Shown piece by piece: positions 7,091 through 19,829 of a DNA stretch of 64,000 nt. Position numbers and translations under genes: made by a program. The stretch covers positions 2,993,482-3,057,481 of the forward strand of contig NZ_CP127390.1 of NCBI RefSeq assembly GCF_030286045.1. The letters run 5' to 3'. The DNA is from Propionimicrobium sp. PCR01-08-3. Lineage in GTDB: Bacteria; Actinomycetota; Actinomycetes; Propionibacteriales; Propionibacteriaceae. A model generated the notes under the pieces. The model did not search any database, was not told the DNA's origin, and saw only the letters and a program-made list of their open reading frames with translations. Within the stretch, counting starts at the first letter, position 1; the number at the start of each line of letters is the position of its first letter.

Positions 7091-9896
7091 CGCCTGCCTC
7101 CTCATCGGTGGTTACGTCGGGTTCAAGACTAACGTCATCGGACGCAGAACCCTCGGCGGACTCCTCGGTGTCGGCTTCATCGGCCGGTTCGGCCTCGGAC
7201 GCGTCCGCCAGATCGGCGTCCTCCACGACGTCACCCTCGGCCTCGGCCCCCGCGGCGCCTTCGGCCTCAGCTTCTTCCTCAGCCGCCCGCTCGGAGTTCA
7301 CGGTGACCGCAACGACCTGGTCCTTGCCCTTCAGGCCGACGAATTTGACGCCCATGGTGTCGCGTCCGGTCGGGGTGACATCGGCCACCGCGGAGCGGAT
7401 GACCTGCCCGGATGCCTTGAACGAGATGATCTCGTCGTCGCCTGCGACGACCATGGCCGCCACCAGGCCACCCCGATCGTCGTTCACCCGCATGGCCCGC
7501 ACACCCAAACCGCCACGATTCTGCAGCCTGAACTCGGAAACCTGGGTTCGCTTGGCGTAGCCCTCGTCGGTCATCGTGAAGACGTACTGCGATTCCTCAT
7601 CGGTGTCCGCGGGAATGATCGCCATCGACAACAGCTCGTCGCCCTTGCGGAAACGCATCCCGGTCACACCGGAGGTGGTGCGTCCCATCGGACGAATCTG
7701 TTCGTCGTCGGCGGTGAACCTGATGCCCTGGCCCTTGCGGCTGAGCAGCAGAATGTCGTCGTCCTTGTTGACCAGCTCGGCACCGATCAGCTCGTCGCCC
7801 GGATCCCGGAAGTTCACCGCGATCAGGCCCGCTTGCCTGGCCGAATCGTAGGCCCGAAGCTCGGTCTTCTTGATCAGCCCCTTGCGAGTGGCCAGCACCA
7901 GGTAGTCGGCGTCGTCGTAGCTGCGCAACACGATGCCGCGGGCGATCCGCTCGTCGGGCAGGAAGCTCAACAGACCGGCGACATGGCCGCCCTTGGCATC
8001 GCGTCCACCCTCGGGCACCTGCCACGCCTTGATCCGGTAGGCCCGGCCCATCGTGGTGATGAAGACCAGCCAGTCATGGCTCATCGCCGTCAGCACCGAG
8101 CCGACCTGATCTTCGGCACGCAGCGAGGCGCCACGAACTCCCTTGCCACCACGCTTTTGGACGCGGTACTGATCCATCCGGGTGCGCTTGATGTAACCGC
8201 CCCGGGTGATCGTGATGACGTTCTCCTCATCGGGGATGAGGTCTTCCTCGCTCATGTCGCCGTCGGCCGAGATGATCTGGGTGCGGCGGTCGTCACCGTA
8301 CTTGTCCACGATCTCGGCCAGCTCGGTGGAGACGATCTCGCGCTGGCGATACTCCTTGGCGAGAATGTCCTCCAAGTCGGCGATGATGCGCTCCAGATCG
8401 GCCAGCCGGTCGATGATCTTCTGGCGCTCGAGAGCCGCCAGCCGGCGCAGCTGCATATCCAAGATGGCCTGCGCCTGCACCTCATCGATGTCCAGCAGCC
8501 CCTGCAGGCCGGTGTTCGCGGCCTCCGAGTTGGGGGAGCGGCGGATCAGCGCGATGACCTCATCCAGCATGTCGAGTGCCTTGACCAGGCCGCGGTAGAT
8601 GTGGGCAGCCTTCTCGGCCTCGTCCAACCGGTACTGGGTGCGCCGGCGGATGACCTCGAGCTGATGGGTCACCCAGTTCGAGATGAACTGATCGAGCCGC
8701 AAGGTGCGAGGTACCTCGTCGACCAGCGCCAGCATGTTGCAGCCGAAGGTGTCCTGCAGCTGGGTGTGCTTGTAGAGGTTGTTCATAACCACGCGGGGCT
8801 GGGCGTCCCGCTTCAGCACAATGACCAGCCGCTGCCCGGTGCGGGCCGAGGAATCGTCGCGCATGTCGGCGATACCGGTCAACCGGCCGTTGTTCACCAG
8901 GTCGGCGATTTTCTGGGCCAGGTTGTCGGGGTTGCACATGTAGGGCAGTTCGGTGACCACCAGCTGGGTGCGTCCCTTGGAGTCTTCCTCCACATTGATG
9001 ACCGCACGCATCGTCACCGAGCCGCGGCCGGTGCGGTAGGCGTCCTCGATGCCCTGGCGTCCGACGATCAGCGCGCCGGTGGGGAAGTCCGGGCCCTTGA
9101 TGCGCTCCATGGACGCCTGCAGCAGTTCGGCATCGGTTGCTTCGGGGTGGGCCAGCGCCCACTGCACGGCCTCGTTGACCTCACGCAGGTTGTGCGTGGG
9201 AATGTTGGTGGCCATGCCGACCGCGATACCGGACGACCCGTTGACCAGCAGGTTCGGGAAGCGGGCCGGCAGCACGGTCGGCTCCTGCTCGCGTCCGTCG
9301 TAGTTGTCCTGGAAGTCGACGGTGTTCTCGTTGATGTCGCGGACCATCTCCATGGCCAGCGGCGCCATCTTGCACTCGGTGTACCGCATGGCGGCGGCCG
9401 GGTCGTTGCCCGCCGAACCGAAGTTGCCCTGGCCCGAAACCAGCGGGGCGCGCATCACCCAGGGCTGGGCGAGCCTGACCAAGGTGTCGTAGATCGCCGA
9501 GTCGCCGTGCGGGTGGTAGAGACCCATCACCTCGCCGACCACGCGCGAGCACTTGTTCCAGCCGCGGTCGGGCCGGTAGCCGCCGTCGTACATGGCGTAG
9601 ATGACCCGCCGGTGCACCGGCTTCAGGCCGTCGCGTACATCGGGCAGCGCACGCCCGACGATGACGCTCATCGCGTATTCGAGGTAGGCGTTCTGGATCT
9701 CGGATTGCAGGTCGACCTGCTCGATCACGCCCTTGCGAGGTTCGGTGATGACGCCCTCGGACGCGGCGTCCTCGGCCGATGCCGGGTTGCCGCCGGTGCG
9801 TTCGCCATCGCCTGCACCCAGAATGTCATCGTCCAAGGAATCGTTCGGTTCGGTTGGTTCGTCGGGCCCGTTCGGGCCCTGCGGGGTTTCACTCAC
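7083..9896 (-). CDS. gyrA: DNA gyrase subunit A
   Basis: 937 residues. GyrA cuts and rejoins DNA for negative supercoiling together with GyrB. The catalytic tyrosine is Tyr172 (in MRYTE), equal to E. coli Tyr122; the quinolone-region Ser133 and Asp137 are the wild-type residues. The QKRGGKG GyrA-box opens the C-terminal beta-pinwheel. The protein has about 50 extra acidic N-terminal residues and a C-terminal tail of about 75 residues rich in Glu, Asp and Ala, so it is longer than most GyrA proteins. It starts 16 nt after gyrB and overlaps the DUF3566 gene. Confidence 0.98.
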   Translation of the reverse strand: MSETPQGPNGPDEPTEPNDSLDDDILGAGDGERTGGNPASAEDAASEGVITEPRKGVIEQVDLQSEIQNAYLEYAMSVIVGRALPDVRDGLKPVHRRVIYAMYDGGYRPDRGWNKCSRVVGEVMGLYHPHGDSAIYDTLVRLAQPWVMRAPLVSGQGNFGSAGNDPAAAMRYTECKMAPLAMEMVRDINENTVDFQDNYDGREQEPTVLPARFPNLLVNGSSGIAVGMATNIPTHNLREVNEAVQWALAHPEATDAELLQASMERIKGPDFPTGALIVGRQGIEDAYRTGRGSVTMRAVINVEEDSKGRTQLVVTELPYMCNPDNLAQKIADLVNNGRLTGIADMRDDSSARTGQRLVIVLKRDAQPRVVMNNLYKHTQLQDTFGCNMLALVDEVPRTLRLDQFISNWVTHQLEVIRRRTQYRLDEAEKAAHIYRGLVKALDMLDEVIALIRRSPNSEAANTGLQGLLDIDEVQAQAILDMQLRRLAALERQKIIDRLADLERIIADLEDILAKEYRQREIVSTELAEIVDKYGDDRRTQIISADGDMSEEDLIPDEENVITITRGGYIKRTRMDQYRVQKRGGKGVRGASLRAEDQVGSVLTAMSHDWLVFITTMGRAYRIKAWQVPEGGRDAKGGHVAGLLSFLPDERIARGIVLRSYDDADYLVLATRKGLIKKTELRAYDSARQAGLIAVNFRDPGDELIGAELVNKDDDILLLSRKGQGIRFTADDEQIRPMGRTTSGVTGMRFRKGDELLSMAIIPADTDEESQYVFTMTDEGYAKRTQVSEFRLQNRGGLGVRAMRVNDDRGGLVAAMVVAGDDEIISFKASGQVIRSAVADVTPTGRDTMGVKFVGLKGKDQVVAVTVNSERAAEEEAEAEGAAGAEAEGDVVEDADLADASEAEPADEADTEESAEGSASDDVSLEPDVTTDEEAGDE

Positions 9897-9912
9897 TTGG
9901 TATTAGTCCTTG

Positions 9913-12412
<2,500 letters not shown>

Positions 12413-13201
12413 ATGAGCCAGGGCCCGCGGCGCGCGATGAGGCCGGACGATGAGCCGGCCGCCTTCGTCGACTTCCCGCCGCCTCCTCCCGGTGCCCGGC
12501 CCGCATCTTCGGCAAACGTCGTTCCCGCCGCGGTGGCCGGGGGTATTGTCCCTCCCGCCGCGCCTTCGTATCCTCCACCTCCCGCAGGATCAAGGCCGGC
12601 GGGCGCTCCGCACCGATTGCCCACCGCAAGCAAGGGACTGCTGGCTGCGATGGTGGTATTGGCACTGGTGATCGTTTGCGTCTGGGCGGTCGGTGGATTC
12701 GAACTCCGGCAGACCTACGACGATAAGAGCCCCGGCGAGGCGTTGAACCTGGGGCCTGCCGAGATCGCGCTCGATCACGCGATCGGCTATCAATTCGGCG
12801 ATGACGTTTCGATTGAGGTGGCCGGCTCCTGCGGGCTGACGGCGGATCAATCGGCCGGGTCGGTGCAGTACGCCATCCAGGACGGTGCATATGCGGGCAT
12901 GCGCACCGACGGTGATCCCCTGATCTCCACCGAATCGATGCTCAGTCTGGGCACCGACGACGGCTTGAGTTTCGATACCACCCGAGATGTGCTCTCGCCC
13001 GGTGTGCCGGCCATTCCTTGCGTGCTGCGGTTTACTTTGCCGCCCGAGACCATGGGGCAGGACGAGGTGACCGTCCTGATCGCGAAACTGCAATTCGGCG
13101 AGCAGGGCAATGTCAAGAACGACGCAGAGACCTCGAAGACCTGGAACCCGGCGCCCGATGGTTATCGAGTGACGTTTCCGATCAGTTGGACGATCCGCTG
13201 A
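12413..13201 (+). CDS. Membrane-anchored protein with proline-rich cytosolic tail and beta-type ectodomain
   Basis: 262 residues. A Pro/Ala-rich N-terminal tail with PPPPP and PPPP stretches (residues 1-70) precedes one membrane segment (about 75-97, LLAAMVVLALVIVCVWAVGG). The outside domain of about 165 residues is beta-rich with exactly two cysteines (GSC and PCVL), probably a disulfide. No named family recognised. Its topology and two-cysteine ectodomain resemble the proteins at 13340-13915 and, at the C-terminus, 13912-16041. It is encoded opposite to them, but all three lie between gyrB and dciA. Confidence 0.65.
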   Translation: MSQGPRRAMRPDDEPAAFVDFPPPPPGARPASSANVVPAAVAGGIVPPAAPSYPPPPAGSRPAGAPHRLPTASKGLLAAMVVLALVIVCVWAVGGFELRQTYDDKSPGEALNLGPAEIALDHAIGYQFGDDVSIEVAGSCGLTADQSAGSVQYAIQDGAYAGMRTDGDPLISTESMLSLGTDDGLSFDTTRDVLSPGVPAIPCVLRFTLPPETMGQDEVTVLIAKLQFGEQGNVKNDAETSKTWNPAPDGYRVTFPISWTIR

Positions 13202-13339
13202 CCCTGACGCTTGTCGGTTTCACGATCGCCGTCTTGGGGCAGGGGTTCCTTCACGCGCACGAGATAGAACCATACGCACGATGTTCGGTGCGCCCGGTCA
13301 TAGCTCGTGCGCACCGCCGAAGGCTGCGTGGTGGCGTAT

Positions 13340-13915
13340 CTAACGCGCCGGCTCGGAGATGACCGGAAACTGTTCGTGCGGCACGGTGTCCGACACCAGC
13401 CCAACGACCTGGTCGAGCATGTTCACCGGAACCTCGAAGCTCGAAACAACCTGCTGACTGGCGGTGATCTCGTCCGGCTCGAGTTTGCAGATGCTGCTCC
13501 TGGTCGGATCGTAGGAATCGACCGAGGTCCACACCTCGCCCGAAGTAGCCATCAGATCGAAGCTGCACAGGGTGGACGAACCGTCGCCCTCGACGTAGAC
13601 GAAGTTGTCCACAGCAACGGTGAAACTCAAGAAGACGGCTCCGGAAGCAGGATGCATCGTGTCATCCCATCCGCCGGGCAGCTCGTCGACCTGCTCGCGG
13701 GCGAGCACCGTGTAGGTGACGCCCAGTGGGTCGGTGTATCCGGCGCCCGGTGCCAGCACTTTGGGTGAGCGATAGAGGTCGCGGGCGAGCCATGCGCAAT
13801 ATCCGACGGCGATGGCGAGCACGATCGCGGTCAGCGTCCACCAGAATCCCGGCCCCCGGGACGGCAGTTCGCGCTTCTCAGGTCGGCTCGTCCGGGAGGA
13901 GTAGTGCCACCTCAT
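13340..13915 (-). CDS. Single-pass membrane protein with two-cysteine ectodomain
   Basis: 191 residues. A basic N-terminus of about 25 residues, one membrane segment (GFWWTLTAIVLAIAVGYCAWLA), then an extracytoplasmic beta-rich domain with two cysteines (TLCSF and SSICKL). The domain has the feel of DUF4352-type secreted immunoglobulin-like domains (VFLSFTVAVDN motif), but that is not certain. It starts inside the stop of the upstream polytopic gene (4-nt overlap), so the two are co-translated and probably form one complex. Confidence 0.65.
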   Translation of the reverse strand: MRWHYSSRTSRPEKRELPSRGPGFWWTLTAIVLAIAVGYCAWLARDLYRSPKVLAPGAGYTDPLGVTYTVLAREQVDELPGGWDDTMHPASGAVFLSFTVAVDNFVYVEGDGSSTLCSFDLMATSGEVWTSVDSYDPTRSSICKLEPDEITASQQVVSSFEVPVNMLDQVVGLVSDTVPHEQFPVISEPAR

Positions 13916-16041
13916 CGGGTCACCTCCGTCACCGGATCGCTCACCTGAAGCGTCCCGTTCTTGGACGCCAGCTCGGCCTGAGTGGCCTCGTCGATGCCCA
14001 CCTCGATGACGGCTTCGGGCTCGTACGCCAGGTAGAAGGCGCTCGGCGTGCAGTGCAGCTCGGCACCCACGAGTTGATCGGCGGGCCGCTCGAAAACAAC
14101 CTGGGCGTGGGTGGTGAATCCCGGCTGGGGAGTGCTGAACATGTCTTCCACCGGCGATTCGGCCAGCAGGAGATCGCCATCGGGGCCGGGGGTATACAAC
14201 TTGCAGGTGAGACCGGCGATCGCGTGGGTGTCGCTCGTCATCTGAAATTGGACGCTCACGAACAGCGCCTCGGTCACCATGGCGGGCTCCATGTCGCCGT
14301 TGATCTGCAGCCAGGTGCCCGCGTCGAGGCCGGTCACCTGCATGGTCTGTCCCGGCACCAGCTGCAGCCGTTCACCGACGGACGCATACCTCAGATCGGT
14401 GTTCTGTTCGGGAATCACGGTCTCGGTCACGAAACCGGCCGCGAGGACGCACGCCAAGGTGACGCCGCCAGCCACCAGAAGTTGCACCGTGGAGTGCTCG
14501 TGATCTGTCGGTGCCTGAGGTCCCGACTGATTCGCGGGTGGTGTTCCCCAAACCGCCGATGGGAGCCCCGGGGAAACGGGGGCGGGCGCGGCCTGCCATC
14601 GGCGACCGGAATTCTGCTGCTGAAGGGTCTTGACGGATGATCCGGGTCGATTTTCTCCGGCAACTTCCGCGCCGACCCGCTGAACCGACGCCCCGCTCTC
14701 GTCTGTGCCGAGGTCATCCGGCCTGGCTGGCGTGTGGTGGTAATTCGCCTTCAGGGTCGCGGTCATGGCGACCGCCAGCAGGCTGATCCGCAACGGTTCA
14801 CCGATGACTCCGCTGATCAGGTCGAGCGGCGGCTGCATCACCAGCCAGAACTGGAAGACATTGCCGCCGATGATCGACTGCAGACCATAGAAGACGATCG
14901 ACTTGACCGCTCCCACCACGGCGTACAGCAGGATAAAGGCACCGGTGAAGGGCAGGCCGACACGCAGCACATGGTGTAGCGATTGAATGATCGGGATGAA
15001 CCGGTCCTCGATGTCGCCGACGAAGATCTCGATGAATTCGAGCACCACGGCGCGGCTGCCGCGGCTTGCCGACAGACCCCGCGCCTGCAGGCGCGCCAGC
15101 CGCTCGTGGCGCCTCGCCAGTGCGCCGGACACGCCTCGCTGTTGGCCCTTGTCCCACAGTTCGGCGGCAGACAGCGTGTAGGTGCCGAAGACCAATCCGG
15201 CAGCCGCCAACCAGAGCAACGGGGCAAGCATGGCGTCGCTGAACAGCGGCCACAGATGTTCGGTCCACAGCTGCCAGGACCAGCTGATGACCTGGGGAAT
15301 CGGGATGTGTAACGAGACCAGGAAGCCCGAGAGCGCTTCCCACGCGTCCATCAGCCAGCCGTAGAACACCCGGTCGCGCAGCCAGTCGCCGAGATCCCCG
15401 AGCATCCGGGAGCCGCCGAAGATCAGCACGACCGAGAAGAATCCCTCGACGAGCGCACCCGCCAATCCGAGAACAGATCGTCCGAATTTGTCGGCGAGCA
15501 TTTCGAGAGCCCGTTTGACGATATAGCTGATGACCAGCACCGCACCGATGATCAACCGCTGCCGGGCCGTGGTGGGGTCGAGCACAGTCGTTGCGGATTG
15601 CGGATTGAGCACGGTCGCCGAATTGATCGCACCCTGAATGAACAGTTGATAGGTGGCCTCGTTGATGCCGTTGAAGACCGCGTACACCCCGACGAATGGC
15701 AGCAGCGAGACGCTGACGACTTTCAAGAGTGGCTCATCGCGTCCCAGCCGGGCGACTTGAGGTGGCAGAGTCTCCCACAACCCTGCCGGGCGGCCGGCGA
15801 TTCTGATCGCGACGATCAATGCCGCCAGCTGAGTCACCAGTCCGGTGCTGAAGATGACGATGGTCAGCCACGGATGGGTCTCCTGAATGGATGCGGTCGA
15901 GGTCAGCGCCACCCGATAGACCAGCCAGCCGGCCACCCAGGCGATCAGCACCTTGGGCAGCACCTGCCACCAGACCTGCACGGTCTGGCCGGTCAAGTTG
16001 GTGAGTTGGCCCCACCATTGGCGGACGAAGGACATCGGCAT
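13912..16041 (-). CDS. Large polytopic membrane protein with C-terminal ectodomain
   Basis: 709 residues. Residues 1-430 contain about eight hydrophobic segments. A Pro/Gln/Ser-rich loop of about 75 residues follows, then a last membrane segment (VQLLVAGGVTLACVLAAGF) and an outside domain of about 170 residues with two cysteines (GLTCKL and ELHCTP). No transporter or enzyme signature recognised. The pairing of a multi-span core with a secreted beta domain, and overlap with the single-pass gene that follows, suggests a surface-exposed complex of unknown role. It lies upstream of gyrB where no gene is usually found. Confidence 0.65.
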   Translation of the reverse strand: MPMSFVRQWWGQLTNLTGQTVQVWWQVLPKVLIAWVAGWLVYRVALTSTASIQETHPWLTIVIFSTGLVTQLAALIVAIRIAGRPAGLWETLPPQVARLGRDEPLLKVVSVSLLPFVGVYAVFNGINEATYQLFIQGAINSATVLNPQSATTVLDPTTARQRLIIGAVLVISYIVKRALEMLADKFGRSVLGLAGALVEGFFSVVLIFGGSRMLGDLGDWLRDRVFYGWLMDAWEALSGFLVSLHIPIPQVISWSWQLWTEHLWPLFSDAMLAPLLWLAAAGLVFGTYTLSAAELWDKGQQRGVSGALARRHERLARLQARGLSASRGSRAVVLEFIEIFVGDIEDRFIPIIQSLHHVLRVGLPFTGAFILLYAVVGAVKSIVFYGLQSIIGGNVFQFWLVMQPPLDLISGVIGEPLRISLLAVAMTATLKANYHHTPARPDDLGTDESGASVQRVGAEVAGENRPGSSVKTLQQQNSGRRWQAAPAPVSPGLPSAVWGTPPANQSGPQAPTDHEHSTVQLLVAGGVTLACVLAAGFVTETVIPEQNTDLRYASVGERLQLVPGQTMQVTGLDAGTWLQINGDMEPAMVTEALFVSVQFQMTSDTHAIAGLTCKLYTPGPDGDLLLAESPVEDMFSTPQPGFTTHAQVVFERPADQLVGAELHCTPSAFYLAYEPEAVIEVGIDEATQAELASKNGTLQVSDPVTEVTR

Positions 16042-16179
16042 CAGTGTAGACGGAGCACGTCACTCTGGTCTGCCGGTGCGATAGAACCGCCGGACATCGC
16101 CGCAAGAATCAAAGCCGCACGCCAGGCGGCAATCATTTCGTCATCTGGTGAGCCGGAAAGCTGGGCGCACCGATATCGA

Positions 16180-16803
16180 CTACCCGTAGGTGTCGCGCGG
16201 TCCACGGGAACCGCGGATGGAGCGCCGGCCATGGGACCAGCTCGGCGCCGCAGGGCCCCGCACGTCGATGCGCTGCACCGATCCGTCGCCGAGTTCGGTA
16301 TTCAGTTTCGCGACGATCTGCGGTGCCATCTGACGCAGCACGGTCGCCCAGGTGGACGACTCCGCCCGCACCGCCAGTACCTTGTTCTCGAATCCCGCGG
16401 GCTGGGAGTGCTGCGCGTTCACCGGGCCGACGATTTCGGGCCAGGTTTCGAGCAACCTGCGCAACCCCACCTCGGTCTGCCAGCCACGACCGGAAACCAG
16501 CCGGTTCAATGCCTGCGACAACGGCTTGGGGTCACGTTCGTCCGGCCCGGCACCCGAGCGTTGTTCGGTGCCGAACCGACGCCTGCGGCGGCGCGAGGAG
16601 CTCACCCCGCGCGGCGGCGGCAGAATACCGGCGATGTCGTGGGCGATGTGACTGGCCACCTCGATGCCCAGCGGATCATGATCGTCATTCTCCAAAGGTT
16701 CGGGAAAGACCGTGATCTCGTCGGCGGCCAATTCGTCCTTGTCCTGGGGGCAATCGCCATCATCTGGACGATCGAGGTCTGGCCGGTGGGCATTGTCGGT
16801 CAT
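16180..16803 (-). CDS. dciA: DciA-like (DUF721) replicative helicase loader
   Basis: 207 residues from MTDNAHR. The first 80 or so residues are acidic and then basic (SSSRRRRRRFG). The DUF721 core occupies about 95-180 with LETWPEIVGPVNAQHSQP and LAVRAESSTWATVLRQMAPQIVAKLN. DciA proteins load or assist the replicative helicase DnaB in bacteria without DnaC. Its place directly after recF is standard for actinobacteria. The start is uncertain (an in-frame alternative begins 15 nt upstream). Confidence 0.88.
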   Translation of the reverse strand: MTDNAHRPDLDRPDDGDCPQDKDELAADEITVFPEPLENDDHDPLGIEVASHIAHDIAGILPPPRGVSSSRRRRRRFGTEQRSGAGPDERDPKPLSQALNRLVSGRGWQTEVGLRRLLETWPEIVGPVNAQHSQPAGFENKVLAVRAESSTWATVLRQMAPQIVAKLNTELGDGSVQRIDVRGPAAPSWSHGRRSIRGSRGPRDTYG

Positions 16804-16923
16804 GAGCACGTGCCCCATAGCACAGCCGCAGCCGCGCCCGAAATGCTAACGCACGCCCGATATATCCTGCGCGTCTTCATATTTCGGGCGCAGGAATCGA
16901 TAGCGGCGCGCAGAACCACACGC

Positions 16924-18201
16924 TCACGCATGATCCGGCCGCTCCTCATCGCCCGCCGTGAAGGCTTCGGTGGACGGCTCCGGCCCATCGGCAACGCTCC
17001 CGTCATGTGATGTCACGGCCTCATCGCCCGCCCGGTCATCTCCGGCCCGGTCATCGCCTTCCACGGGACTCGCATCACTCGGGCCGACGTCGATGAGTTG
17101 ACCAGCCGAAATGTTGAACCGCTCGCCACGAAGTTCGCCCGGCACGTCACTGGCGACCGCCGCGGTGACCAGCACCTGCTCGGCGTCCCGGGCTGCCTTG
17201 GCGAGCCGGTCGCGGCGGGTGGCGTCCAATTCGGCGAACACATCGTCCAGTATCAGCACCGCCTCAATGCCATCGGATCGTAACAGCTCGAACGCGCCGA
17301 GCCGCAGGGCCAATGCCAGCGACCACGATTCACCATGGGACGCATAACCCTTGGCGGGCAGCTCCCCGATCGTCAAGTACAGGTCGTCGCGGTGCGGCCC
17401 TACCAGCGTGAGCCCGCGGGAGCGTTCCTCACGACGCCGATCGGCCAGGGCAGCCGCGAACGCGCCCGGAAGCTCGGCGGGGTCGCCGGGCAGGGCGAAT
17501 CCCGCCCGATAGGACGCGTCGGCCTGGTTGTTCAGCGGAGCTATCTGTGCATAGGCCCGGGAGGTGGGGCCGGTCAGCTCACTCAAGGTATCGAGCCGGG
17601 CGGCCAGCAACTCACTGCCGTAGCTGACCAGTTGCTGATCCCAGATATCCAAGGTGAACTCGGCGTCGGCGTCACCGTGGCCTTGGGCAAGCGATTTCAG
17701 TAGCGAGTTGCGTTGCTTGACGACCTTCTCGTAGTCCTGTTTGACCCCCAGCATGCGCGGCCAGCGGCTGATCACCAGGTCGTCCAGGAAATTGCGGCGG
17801 GCAGCCGGGTCGCCTTTGACGACGCTCAGGTCTTCGGGGGAAAAGACCACCGTGCGCAAGGCGCCGAGAAGGTCGCGCGTCCGGGGCAGGGCACCGCGAT
17901 TGATGCGTGCCCTGTTGGCGCGTCCGGGGTTGATCTCCAGTTCCAGCAGAAGCCGCCGGGGATCGTCGGTACCGGCGACCACTTCAGCACGAATCACGGC
18001 CTGCTCGGTGCCGGCCTTGACCAGGGGGGTGTCGTTGCTGACCCGGTGCGATCCGAGCCTGGACAGGTACTCGATGGCCTCGACCAGGTTGGTTTTGCCC
18101 TGGCCGTTCGAGCCCTGAAAGATCGTCACCCCGGGGTCAAGCCGCAGTTCCACTTCGGAATAGTTGCGGAACTGGTGCAGCTCAAGGCGAGCGACGTACA
18201 C
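16924..18201 (-). CDS. recF: DNA replication and repair protein RecF
   Basis: 425 residues. Walker A GSNGQGKTNL near residue 30, an ABC signature region, and the Walker B/D-loop LDDVFAELDATRRDRL near residue 325. RecF binds gapped DNA with RecO and RecR to load RecA. The C-terminal 60 residues past the usual end are acidic and contain a short duplicated DDRAG unit. It starts 4 nt after the dnaN stop, forming a dnaN-recF-dciA unit. Confidence 0.97.
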   Translation of the reverse strand: MYVARLELHQFRNYSEVELRLDPGVTIFQGSNGQGKTNLVEAIEYLSRLGSHRVSNDTPLVKAGTEQAVIRAEVVAGTDDPRRLLLELEINPGRANRARINRGALPRTRDLLGALRTVVFSPEDLSVVKGDPAARRNFLDDLVISRWPRMLGVKQDYEKVVKQRNSLLKSLAQGHGDADAEFTLDIWDQQLVSYGSELLAARLDTLSELTGPTSRAYAQIAPLNNQADASYRAGFALPGDPAELPGAFAAALADRRREERSRGLTLVGPHRDDLYLTIGELPAKGYASHGESWSLALALRLGAFELLRSDGIEAVLILDDVFAELDATRRDRLAKAARDAEQVLVTAAVASDVPGELRGERFNISAGQLIDVGPSDASPVEGDDRAGDDRAGDEAVTSHDGSVADGPEPSTEAFTAGDEERPDHA

Positions 18202-18205
18202 GATG

Positions 18206-19366
18206 TCAGTTCGGCAGGCGCATCAACATGATGACGTGCCGGTAGTCTCCCTTGGGCTCACCGTCGATGTCGTCCATTCCCCGCACCAGGCAGGGCTTGC
18301 CGGCTGCGGTGAACGAGAAATGCACGTAGGGGGTGCCCAGCACGTTCAATGCGTCCGAAAGATAGTGCGGATTGAATCCGGCCGCGTCGATCGCCAACTC
18401 ACCCCCGGCAACGTTGGCCACCTGCGCGGCAACGGCTTCGGAGGCCTGTGCCTGATCACCCGATGCGGCCTCCAAGGCGATCTGCTCATCGCCGATCAGC
18501 ATCCGCAGCGGACTGTTGCGCTCGGCCACCAACGAGACACGCTTCACCGAGGCGATGAGTTCGTCGGTCTTGCAGCTCACGGTGACACTGGGCTGAATGT
18601 CCATCAGATGGCGGACCTTGGGGAACTCGCCACCGAGCAGCCGGGTGGTGAGCTGACGCACACCTCCGGCACCCTTGCCTTCGAGGCCGATCAGGCCCTC
18701 GCCGGCCTCAGCGTTGGCCAGCGCGATGGTGATGTCTTCGCCGCTCGACATGGAGCGGGCGGCCTCGCTCAGCACTCGGGCCGGCACCAGCGCGGCACCC
18801 TCGGCGGAGCTGTCGGCCGGATTCCAGGCGAGTTCCTTGAGCGCCATCCGGTAGCGGTCGGTGGCCAACAGCGACAATGTGTCGTCGTTGATTTCGAGCC
18901 TGACTCCGGTGAACACCGGCAGTAGTTCGTCGCGTCCGGCGGCCACCACGACCTGGTTGATGGCCTGGGCGAACTCGTCCGAGCCGACCACGCCGGCCGC
19001 GGCGGGCATCTCGGGAAGCTGTGGATACTCCGACACCGGAAGCAGTTGTAGGGTGAACCGTGCCGAGCCACACACCAACTCGGCGCGGGTGTTGTCGCTG
19101 GACAGATCGACCGGACGATTCGGCAGGCTTCGAGCGATTTCGGCGAGCAGCTTGCCGGAGACCAGCGCCTCGCCTTCATCGATGACTTGCGCCTCGACCT
19201 GCACCTCGGCACTGGTTTCGTAATCGAAGCTGCTCATGGTCACGCCGCTGGCATCAGCTTTGATCAGCAGACCCGCCAGAATCGGAACGCTCGGCCGGCT
19301 TGGCAGACTGCGAGCAGCCCATGCCACGGCTTCGGCCATGACATCGCGTTCCATGCGAATCTTCAC
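18206..19366 (-). CDS. dnaN: DNA polymerase III sliding clamp (beta subunit)
   Basis: 386 residues, the normal length for the three-domain clamp that encircles DNA and tethers polymerase III. The N-terminal MKIRMERDVMAEAVAWAARSLPSRPSVPILAGLLI and the C-terminal HVIMLMRLPN are family marks. It follows oriC in the classic dnaA-oriC-dnaN order and is read away from dnaA on the same strand. Confidence 0.97.
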   Translation of the reverse strand: MKIRMERDVMAEAVAWAARSLPSRPSVPILAGLLIKADASGVTMSSFDYETSAEVQVEAQVIDEGEALVSGKLLAEIARSLPNRPVDLSSDNTRAELVCGSARFTLQLLPVSEYPQLPEMPAAAGVVGSDEFAQAINQVVVAAGRDELLPVFTGVRLEINDDTLSLLATDRYRMALKELAWNPADSSAEGAALVPARVLSEAARSMSSGEDITIALANAEAGEGLIGLEGKGAGGVRQLTTRLLGGEFPKVRHLMDIQPSVTVSCKTDELIASVKRVSLVAERNSPLRMLIGDEQIALEAASGDQAQASEAVAAQVANVAGGELAIDAAGFNPHYLSDALNVLGTPYVHFSFTAAGKPCLVRGMDDIDGEPKGDYRHVIMLMRLPN

Positions 19367-19829
19367 GGTGCACGTCCTTACTTCAGATTCAGGGTAATCC
19401 TGGTCTGCATCATATCTATCTCGTCACACGCCAGCCAGGTCGACTCAGCCTTTCGTTGAGAGTTGCCGGTCGCGTGGTCGGCAACCAGATGCTCGGCGCG
19501 CAGCCGGGCCGCTTCGAACGGCAGCGTCTGGCAGCGAGGCAGCCCGCTGCCAGATGGCGAGCTATCCACACCGGTGACTTCGATGGAGTGTTTATGTAGT
19601 TATCTCTCGTAGTAGTCGTAGCCTCTGTTGAAACTGTGGATAACTCTCGTTTTTGCTTGTCGTCTCCGCTGGACGGGGGTGTGGATAACTTTCCATACTT
19701 GTCGGCAGATCGTGTTGCGTTTGTGTATGACGGCAGCGGCTGTGGACAACTGTCCACGCATTGTCCCCATCTTGCGGTGATTCATCCGCCGAACTGACGC
19801 GTCGTCCACAGGGGTGTGGGGTGGGATCG
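19367..19829. other. oriC: Origin of replication (oriC) with DnaA boxes, between dnaN and dnaA
   Basis: This gene-free region holds two perfect TTATCCACA boxes on the minus strand (19635-19643 and 19680-19688) and a perfect TTGTCCACA (19741-19749, minus). Near-matches are at 19562-19570 (CTATCCACA), 19761-19769 (TTGTCCCCA) and 19802-19810 (TCGTCCACA). A T- and A-richer stretch at about 19590-19625 could be the unwinding element. Location between dnaA and dnaN and box density make this oriC. The boxes are seen; function is by position and family knowledge. Confidence 0.95.
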
